Below are positions 59,168 to 64,000 of a stretch of 64,000 bases of DNA, in pieces; the stretch's first letter is position 1, and each line of letters begins with the position of its first letter. The notes beneath the pieces were generated by a model. It was not told where the DNA came from, did not search any database, and saw nothing but the letters and a program-made list of their open reading frames with translations. Where the stretch lies: the NCBI RefSeq assembly GCF_900454535.1, contig NZ_UGSP01000001.1, forward strand, positions 1,051,501-1,115,500. Direction: 5' to 3'. Source of the stretch: Avibacterium avium. GTDB lineage: Bacteria; Pseudomonadota; Gammaproteobacteria; Enterobacterales; Pasteurellaceae. The position numbers and the translations under genes were made by a program.

Positions 59168-60582
59168 TTAAAAAGAATAACTTAGATTAATATCTGTACC
59201 TTTTTGGTGGTAGTTACCAACATTGACGCTTATAGATATTTTCCAATTTTTGTATTGATAGCTACTGCCCGCACCAAACTGTACTTGGGTTTTCGGGTAA
59301 ATCTTATTGCGTTGATCTACCTTAGCTTGCACGCCGACATAATTTACCTCGCCTTTGGTTTTGCTGGATAAGGTTTTTTGCACGCGCGTGTGAGCAAAAA
59401 GATTGATATTACCGAATTGGTAATTAAGCTGGGAAACCGCACCAAGACTACTAAATTGGGTTTTCAGTTTGCTAATTTGCACATCATTGCTCGTTGCCAA
59501 ATGTGATAATTCTTTGTATCCATAGGCAAGATCAAACATATTTTGCCAGCTTAAATTCGCCGTAATCGGATAACGCCACGCCATTCCAACATTGGCACCA
59601 TAGCCCGTTGTGCGGCCTTCATTGTTGTTGCGTTCAGCATTTAAAGCTGCTTTGATATTTCAGCTTACCTTTGCCGTAATTCACCGCATCGAACAATTCA
59701 ACTTGTGGCGATAAAGCATAGCCGTAGCGGAGTTGCAATTCGGTAAATCTTTTTTTTAAGGATTTAGTTACCGCTTTGTAACGTTCTTCATAGTTATGTT
59801 GCTGATTGCTTAACCTTATCTTTTAAATTGGTTCTTAATGACGTATAGTCATTAAAATCAAGTAATGCTAGTACTGAAGTATAAGGATTATCTGGATATT
59901 GAGTATGATCATTACCTGTTGCAAATAATTGTAATGAGCCTTGCTGAGCTATTTCAGCGACCTTATCCCCATATTGTTTCCACCGTTCTTCAATATATTG
60001 AAGATAAGGACTTTCCAGATCTCTATCCGCAATTTCTTCATTCCAAATATGGGCAATAACAGGGGCATATTCTTTGGTTTGTGCTTTTAATTGCTCATTT
60101 GCGGCTTTAGTCGCAGGGAGTCTGCGCGTCCAATCGCTATCTGTAAGCCCTAGTCGTTGAACAGCGTAAATTTGCCCGTGTTGTGCGGTATTGAGCAATA
60201 TACGAGCCATTTCCGTTCCGTGCAGATCGTAAAAAAAGCGCTCAAAGTCATAACGATCAGGATATTCTTTGTTAGGTGAAAATTCTGTTGTTACTCTAAA
60301 CCCGTCTGGCGGGTCCTTGTCTTCAATTATTTCTTCTGGATAAATTTCCCTTTCATTAAAAGAACGTAAATCTAACCCCGTATCAACTAGGATCGCTCTT
60401 GCAAGTTTAACAAAATCACTTGTCGCCGTGCGATCGGTGTCTTGCCAATCGACTTCTGATGGGGAGTTTTCGGCTAAATCTTTTAATTTTTCCACCGCAC
60501 TTTGGCGATCAAGGGAAAAGAGCAAAGGGCTATGTAAGGCAAGGGCAACGGCCATTGCAATCGGTGTAAATCTGATATTCAT
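59168..60582 (-). pseudogene. Decayed subtilisin-like (S8) autotransporter
   Basis: The 5' part (60582-59794) starts with a signal peptide and has subtilase-like pieces: AILVDTGLD (Asp site), LHGTEMARI (His site) and FATGNDH (oxyanion Asn). The GTSxAxP serine region is missing. The frame then stops. Shifted frames continue with QHNYEERYKAVTKS … LFDAVNYGKGKLK (near 59790-59670). Another shift leads to a beta-barrel end (MAWRYP … INLSYSF, 59584-59168) with the terminal Phe of autotransporters. At about 470 codons in total it is far shorter than normal S8 autotransporters (often 700-1000). An internal deletion plus two frameshifts best explain it. Confidence 0.75.
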
Positions 60583-60687
60583 AATAGGATAAAAAGGTGA
60601 GATAAATTTCGCTAATTCTATATTTTTTGAAAAGCAGTTTCAATAAAAATAATAATGCTTTTTAGGTGTAAGGCTTGTGATATGGAT

Positions 60688-60716
60688 AAAAAAGCCGATC
60701 TAATGATCGGCTTAAG
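60688..60716 (-). terminator. tyrP terminator
   Basis: AAGCCGATC and GATCGGCTT pair around a 4-nt loop. The minus-strand product ends in six T. Confidence 0.88.
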
Positions 60717-60741
60717 TGAAATTTTCTGTTAAATCAATTTA

Positions 60742-61953
60742 TTAACCAATCACTTGTGGTAAATAACCGGCTTGGATTAAGAATGGCACATTCATAATTA
60801 ATAAACCTAATAACAGCGCAAGAATTAAGCCTAAGCCACCGCCCATTACGCGATATGGTAAATCTGGATAACGTTTTCTTGCGCGCCACGCCAAGCCCAC
60901 AGGCAATACTAAGCCATAGAAAGTGAACATTTGTCCTGCATAGCCAAGGGCAGCGATAAAGCCGTCTGGGTAGAATAGCGCAAATGCCAACGGCGGGATA
61001 AAGGTCAATAAGCCTAGTTGAATACGGTGCGCCTTAATGTTTACACGTTTTAATAAATCGTCTAAGCAGTCAAACAGCGATAACGCCACGCCAAGGAATG
61101 AGGTTACCAATGCAAGGGTTGAGAATGTTCTCACCGCGCCACTGATTAATGAGCTACCTGTGGCTTGGAATGTCGCATTGATTAAGCCATTCAAGGTTGG
61201 ATCATTATTCACAATTCGCACGAATTCCGATTGTGGGAACACGCCGTGGGTTGCCATTTGCCATAAAATATAGGCCACTAATGGGATAGCCGTACCGCCG
61301 ATAATAGCAATGCGTAAACGTTTAATATCGCCATCTAAGTATTTGTTAATACTAGGAATAATAACGTGGAAGCCAAATGACGTGAAGAACACAGGGCTTG
61401 CGGATACAATCAAGAAATCTTTCAATGGCATTGCAAGCAAGTTATCGCTTGTTACCAATGGCAACATCATTGCCAACACCAGCACGAACGCCACCAGTTT
61501 AATCACGAATAATAAACGGGTGAGTGCGTCCACCGCACCTGTGCTGATGACGATAAACACGCCTAGCACCACCGTGAATAGCACGATGGAAACGGAAGTC
61601 GCATTATCCCCTAAAAACGGCAATAATCCCGCTAACAACGAACCGCCACCTGTTACATAGGCGGAAAGAATGGCGTACATAAAAATCACTAGCGAAAGGG
61701 TCGCTAACACACGCCCCGTCATACCGAAATATTGTTCAGCGAGTGTCGCAATTCCTGCGTCTTTGCGTTCAGCTTTTTGATATACTTCAACAAACAGCAA
61801 CGCACTGTAAGAAAGCAAAATCCACAGGATAAAGAGCAACGCAAGAGTATAGCCAAAACCCATTTCTGCCGAAGTGAGCGGCATCGCCAACATCCCCGCC
61901 CCAATTGTCGTCCCCGCTACGAGCAAGGCACTTCCAAATGTCTTGTTTTTCAT
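60742..61953 (-). CDS. tyrP: Aromatic amino acid permease (TyrP-like)
   Basis: A 403-residue inner-membrane transporter of the HAAAP family with 11 spans. The first helix has SALLVAGTTIGAGMLAMPLTSAEMG (in part: GTTIGAGMLAMP), and SFGFHVIIPSINKY lies mid-protein. It best resembles TyrP, the tyrosine-specific importer; Mtr or TnaB tryptophan permeases are alternatives. An uptake-signal hairpin lies 20 bp upstream of its start. Confidence 0.88.
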   Translation of the reverse strand: MKNKTFGSALLVAGTTIGAGMLAMPLTSAEMGFGYTLALLFILWILLSYSALLFVEVYQKAERKDAGIATLAEQYFGMTGRVLATLSLVIFMYAILSAYVTGGGSLLAGLLPFLGDNATSVSIVLFTVVLGVFIVISTGAVDALTRLLFVIKLVAFVLVLAMMLPLVTSDNLLAMPLKDFLIVSASPVFFTSFGFHVIIPSINKYLDGDIKRLRIAIIGGTAIPLVAYILWQMATHGVFPQSEFVRIVNNDPTLNGLINATFQATGSSLISGAVRTFSTLALVTSFLGVALSLFDCLDDLLKRVNIKAHRIQLGLLTFIPPLAFALFYPDGFIAALGYAGQMFTFYGLVLPVGLAWRARKRYPDLPYRVMGGGLGLILALLLGLLIMNVPFLIQAGYLPQVIG

Positions 61954-61973
61954 AATATTTTCCTAGTTAAACT

Positions 61974-62002
61974 AAAAGTGCGGTAGATTTTACCGCACTT
62001 TT
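61974..62002. repeat. Paired uptake signals upstream of tyrP
   Basis: AAAAGTGCGGTA and TACCGCACTTTT are perfect 12-bp inverted arms with a 5-nt loop. It lies 20 bp before tyrP, in its leader, with no coding sequence nearby on the plus strand to terminate. Confidence 0.75.
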
Positions 62003-62086
62003 TAGAAAATGTAATTATTTTTTTACGGGGTGTTTTTATTTCTTTACAAATTAGGTTGATGGTTGTTTTTTGCGTTAAATAGCTTT

Positions 62087-62303
62087 TTTCTTTGGGATAG
62101 ATAACGGATTTCGCTCGTTGAGCGACTTCCTTTCTTTTGCGTTCCCAAAAGAAAGTAAGCAAAGAAAAGGGAATCCCGATCAAACCGCTTTTCCTCATTC
62201 CGATAAAATTTTCTTCACAAAAAATCAGCCTGATGTTCGCTACGCTCTCGCTCGGCGTGATTTTTCTAAAAATTTTATCTCCATTCGGGCGGTTTGGACG
62301 GGG
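62087..62303 (+). repeat. Structured non-coding repeat, left copy
   Basis: Read on the plus strand, it starts TTTCTTTG, then has a CGCTCGTTGAGCG mini-hairpin and a CTTTCTTTTG/CAAAAGAAAG hairpin. A long compound stem-loop follows: CAAACCGC/GCGGTTTG, GATAAAATTTT/AAAATTTTATC, and AAAAATCA.GCC/GGC.TGATTTTT around a TTCGCTACGCTC apex. It aligns throughout with the right copy read on the minus strand. Confidence 0.7.
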
Positions 62304-62380
62304 AATACGGTTAGGGTGAATTTTAAAGTGCGGTGGGAATTTTTGGATTTTTAGAAAGTGCAAAGAAAATTCCCTTATCT

Positions 62381-62480
62381 CAGCCACTGCGTGGCTGTAC
62401 TATCTAACCGCCTACGGCTTGTAGGTGGTGAAGTGTCTTCCAAAACAAATCTCCCCTAACCCCTCTTTACTAAAGAGGGG
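62381..62480. repeat. Three short hairpins between the structured repeats
   Basis: The three hairpins are CAGCCAC/GTGGCTG (62381-62397), CCGCCTAC/GTAGGTGG (62408-62428, one wobble), and CCCCTCTTTA/TAAAGAGGGG (62460-62480). None is followed by a clear T run. Confidence 0.55.
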
Positions 62481-62517
62481 GACTAGTAGGTGTAACCTAT
62501 TGAAAGCGTATTATCAT

Positions 62518-62733
62518 CTCCCGTGTAAATTGCCTTCATTTTTAACAAATTTTTAGAAAAGTAATGCCTGAACGCAGCGCAGCGAGTATGGGCTTACTTT
62601 TTGTTAAGAAAATTTGTTAAAAATGAAGATAAGCAATTTAGTCGGGTGCTTTTTTCTTTGCCTACTTTCTTTTGAGCAAGCAAAAGAAAGTAGGTCGCTC
62701 AACGAGCGAAACTCGTTATTAACCACAAAGAAA
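62518..62733 (-). repeat. Structured non-coding repeat, right copy
   Basis: Read on the minus strand, it has the same order of parts as the left copy: TTTCTTTG, CGCTCGTTGAGCG, CTACTTTCTTTTG/CAAAAGAAAGTAG, then TAAATTGC/GCAATTTA. A perfect 20-bp stem (62534-62553 with 62609-62628) follows, and AAAAGTAA.GCC/GGC.TTACTTTT around a TCGCTGCGCTGCG apex. Stem positions that differ from the left copy are mostly compensated. Confidence 0.7.
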
Positions 62734-62826
62734 ATCTTCTCTAACCCTAAGAATAAAATATCTCAACCTTAATTTTTTATGATAAAATCCGCCCCTATTT
62801 CCATAACATCAAACATAGGACAGATT

Positions 62827-63300
62827 ATGAAAGTATTAGAAGGCGCGATTGCAGCACCAAACGCTAAAGTTGCGGTGGTGATTGCACGTTTTAACAGCTT
62901 TATTAACGAAAGTTTATTAGAAGGCGCATTAGATGCCTTAAAACGTGTTGGGCAAGTGAAAGATGAAAACATCACCTTAGTGCGCGCACCGGGGGCTTAT
63001 GAGTTGCCATTAGTGGCTCGCCGTTTAGCGGAAAGCAAAAAATATGATGCGATTGTGGCATTAGGCACGGTGATCCGTGGCGGTACAGCGCATTTTGAAT
63101 ATGTAGCAGGCGAGGCGAGTAGCGGTTTAGGCCAAGTGGCGATGCAAGCGGAAATCCCCGTGGCATTTGGCGTATTAACCACTGAAAATATTGAACAAGC
63201 CATTGAACGAGCAGGCACAAAAGCGGGAAATAAAGGCGCAGAAGCGGCATTAGTGGCTTTAGAAATGATCAACTTATTAGCACAAATTGATAACGCATAA
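62827..63300 (+). CDS. ribH: 6,7-dimethyl-8-ribityllumazine synthase
   Basis: A 157-residue enzyme that forms the riboflavin precursor lumazine and usually assembles into a 60-mer shell. [22 protein letters not shown] (in part [12 protein letters not shown]), [13 protein letters not shown] and [14 protein letters not shown] are the active-site segments. I chose ATG at 62827 after an AGGA site; the in-frame ATG at 62779 is too far upstream. Its stop overlaps the nusB start by one base. Confidence 0.96.
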   Translation: MKVLEGAIAAPNAKVAVVIARFNSFINESLLEGALDALKRVGQVKDENITLVRAPGAYELPLVARRLAESKKYDAIVALGTVIRGGTAHFEYVAGEASSGLGQVAMQAEIPVAFGVLTTENIEQAIERAGTKAGNKGAEAALVALEMINLLAQIDNA

Positions 63301-63743
63301 TGGCTGAACTTGCAATGAACGATAAAGTAAAGAAACCAAGCCAGCGCCGCCGTGCCAGAGAATGTGCGGTGCAAGCCCTTTATTCTTGGTATGTGTCGCA
63401 AAATCCTATTGAAGAAGTGGAATTAGCGTTTATTACCGAGCAGGATATGCAAGGCGTGGATATGCCTTATTTCCGCAAATTATTGCGTCAAACCGCAGAA
63501 AATATTGAAGCGGTTGAAGCGACAATGACCCCTTATTTGGATCGTAGCCTTGATGAATTAGATCCTATCGAGCGTGCGATTTTACGTTTAGCGGTGTATG
63601 AACTGAAATTCGAGCTAGACGTGCCTTATAAAGTGGCAATCAATGAAGCCATTGAAGTGGCAAAAGTATTCGGGGCAGATGACAGCCACCGTTATGTGAA
63701 TGGTGTATTGGATAAAGTTGCACCTGCCTTATCGCGTAAATAA
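63300..63743 (+). CDS. nusB: Transcription antitermination factor NusB
   Basis: A 147-residue all-helical RNA-binding protein that acts with NusE on boxA of rRNA leaders. [19 protein letters not shown] and [20 protein letters not shown] are typical, with the C-terminal [12 protein letters not shown]. The ATG at 63300 overlaps the ribH stop; a second ATG at 63315 is also possible. Confidence 0.95.
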   Translation: MAELAMNDKVKKPSQRRRARECAVQALYSWYVSQNPIEEVELAFITEQDMQGVDMPYFRKLLRQTAENIEAVEATMTPYLDRSLDELDPIERAILRLAVYELKFELDVPYKVAINEAIEVAKVFGADDSHRYVNGVLDKVAPALSRK

Positions 63744-63764
63744 TCATTTCAGGGAAGGAAGCCA

Positions 63765-64000
63765 ATGAGTGAAGGCGAATTTGATCTAATTAAACGATAT
63801 TTTAATGCGTCTAAGCGCCCTTCCCGTAAAGATGTGATTGTTGCCATTGGTGATGATTGTGCGATTACCGAACATCGGCAAAACCAACGCATTGCCATTA
63901 CAACAGATACTATGGTGGAAAATACCCATTTTCTGCCATCTATTTCTCCCGCCGATCTGGCTTATAAAGCCGCTGCGACCAATTTAAGCGATCTGGCCGC
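63765..64000 (+). CDS. thiL: Thiamine-monophosphate kinase, N-terminal part (cut by window end)
   Basis: The frame starts [13 protein letters not shown] after an AGGGAAGG ribosome-binding site and runs off the window. AIGDDCAI and [12 protein letters not shown] are the ATP and magnesium segments of ThiL, which makes thiamine diphosphate. A gap of 21 bp follows nusB, as in ribH-nusB-thiL clusters elsewhere. Only about 78 codons are visible. Confidence 0.93.
   Translation, partial: MSEGEFDLIKRYFNASKRPSRKDVIVAIGDDCAITEHRQNQRIAITTDTMVENTHFLPSISPADLAYKAAATNLSDLA

Larger units (their letters stand above)
61954..62826. other. Gene-free, repeat-rich region between tyrP and ribH
   Basis: This 873-bp stretch has no credible gene; the short open frames in it cross hairpins. 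It holds an uptake-signal hairpin (61974-62002), two convergent copies of a structured repeat (62087-62303 and 62518-62733), three simple hairpins between them, and the ribH promoter region. Confidence 0.7.

Noticed and set aside
61950..62387. 145-codon minus-strand frame over the repeat region
   Set aside because: It crosses the tyrP start region, uptake-signal hairpin and structured repeat, and its lysine- and proline-rich product looks like translated hairpins.
62109..62711. Possible insertion sequence between the inverted repeats
   Set aside because: No transposase-like frame of any length lies between them. At most it is a non-autonomous element.

Overview
The window looks like a chromosomal segment of a Pasteurellaceae bacterium. 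It is AT-rich (about 40% GC by eye) and carries many copies of the Haemophilus-type DNA uptake signal AAGTGCGGT / ACCGCACTT, in and between genes. Several blocks follow the Haemophilus influenzae gene order as I remember it: fur-fldA next to ybfF, menE-mscK-like-aroC-mepA-yfcA-lpxM, apt-dnaX, and ribH-nusB-thiL. Genus and species cannot be fixed from the sequence alone. Almost all of it is core chromosome. I see no prophage, intact insertion sequence, CRISPR array or plasmid gene.

Layout. 1-9700: the dnaE 3' end, serine catabolism (sdaC-sdaA), fbp, mpl, a cold-shock gene, a DUF440 DNA-mimic gene, adk, tRNA-Ser(UGA) and rho. 9700-17700: a leftward run for envelope elongation and lipoate (rsfS, rlmH, mrdA, rodA, rlpA, dacA, ybeD, lipB, lipA). 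17850-19100: rhlB. 19100-28750: nitrite ammonification (nrfABCD), then the haem-attachment set nrfE, a dsbE/ccmG-like gene, nrfF and nrfG, then an HI0933-type flavoprotein. 28770-31000: leftward fur, fldA, ybfE and ybfF, divergent from seqA. 31000-43000: menE, a large MscK-type channel, aroC, mepA, a TauE/YfcA permease, lpxM, apt and dnaX. 43000-50800: tRNA-Val(GAC), pykA, a nitroreductase, a LEA-like repeat lipoprotein, a VirK/DUF535 gene, cmk, rpsA and ihfB. 50480-56700: lapA-lapB-pyrF-yciH, prfC, purC and an unrecognised membrane protein. 56700-61950: quinol nitric oxide reductase norB, a decayed subtilisin-like autotransporter, and a tyrosine permease. 61950-64000: an 870-bp gene-free region full of inverted repeats, then ribH, nusB and the start of thiL.

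Functional themes. NrfABCD reduces nitrite to ammonia and NorB reduces nitric oxide to nitrous oxide. Their upstream regions share a nearly identical FNR-like 14-mer, so the two operons may be induced together without oxygen. The nrfA upstream region is unusually rich: two NarP-like palindromes 33 bp apart, the FNR-like site, a Fur-like box, and two perfect palindromes next to the ribosome binding site.

The most interesting unexplained signal is in 62087-62733. Two diverged copies of one non-coding element of about 216 nt face each other. They share loop sequences, while their stems differ by compensating base changes. That pattern suggests a conserved fold in RNA or single-stranded DNA. Other points are a ten-A slippery run in dnaX that would give a gamma-like short subunit, the broken autotransporter lacking the catalytic-serine region, and uptake signals placed as inverted pairs that form terminator hairpins.
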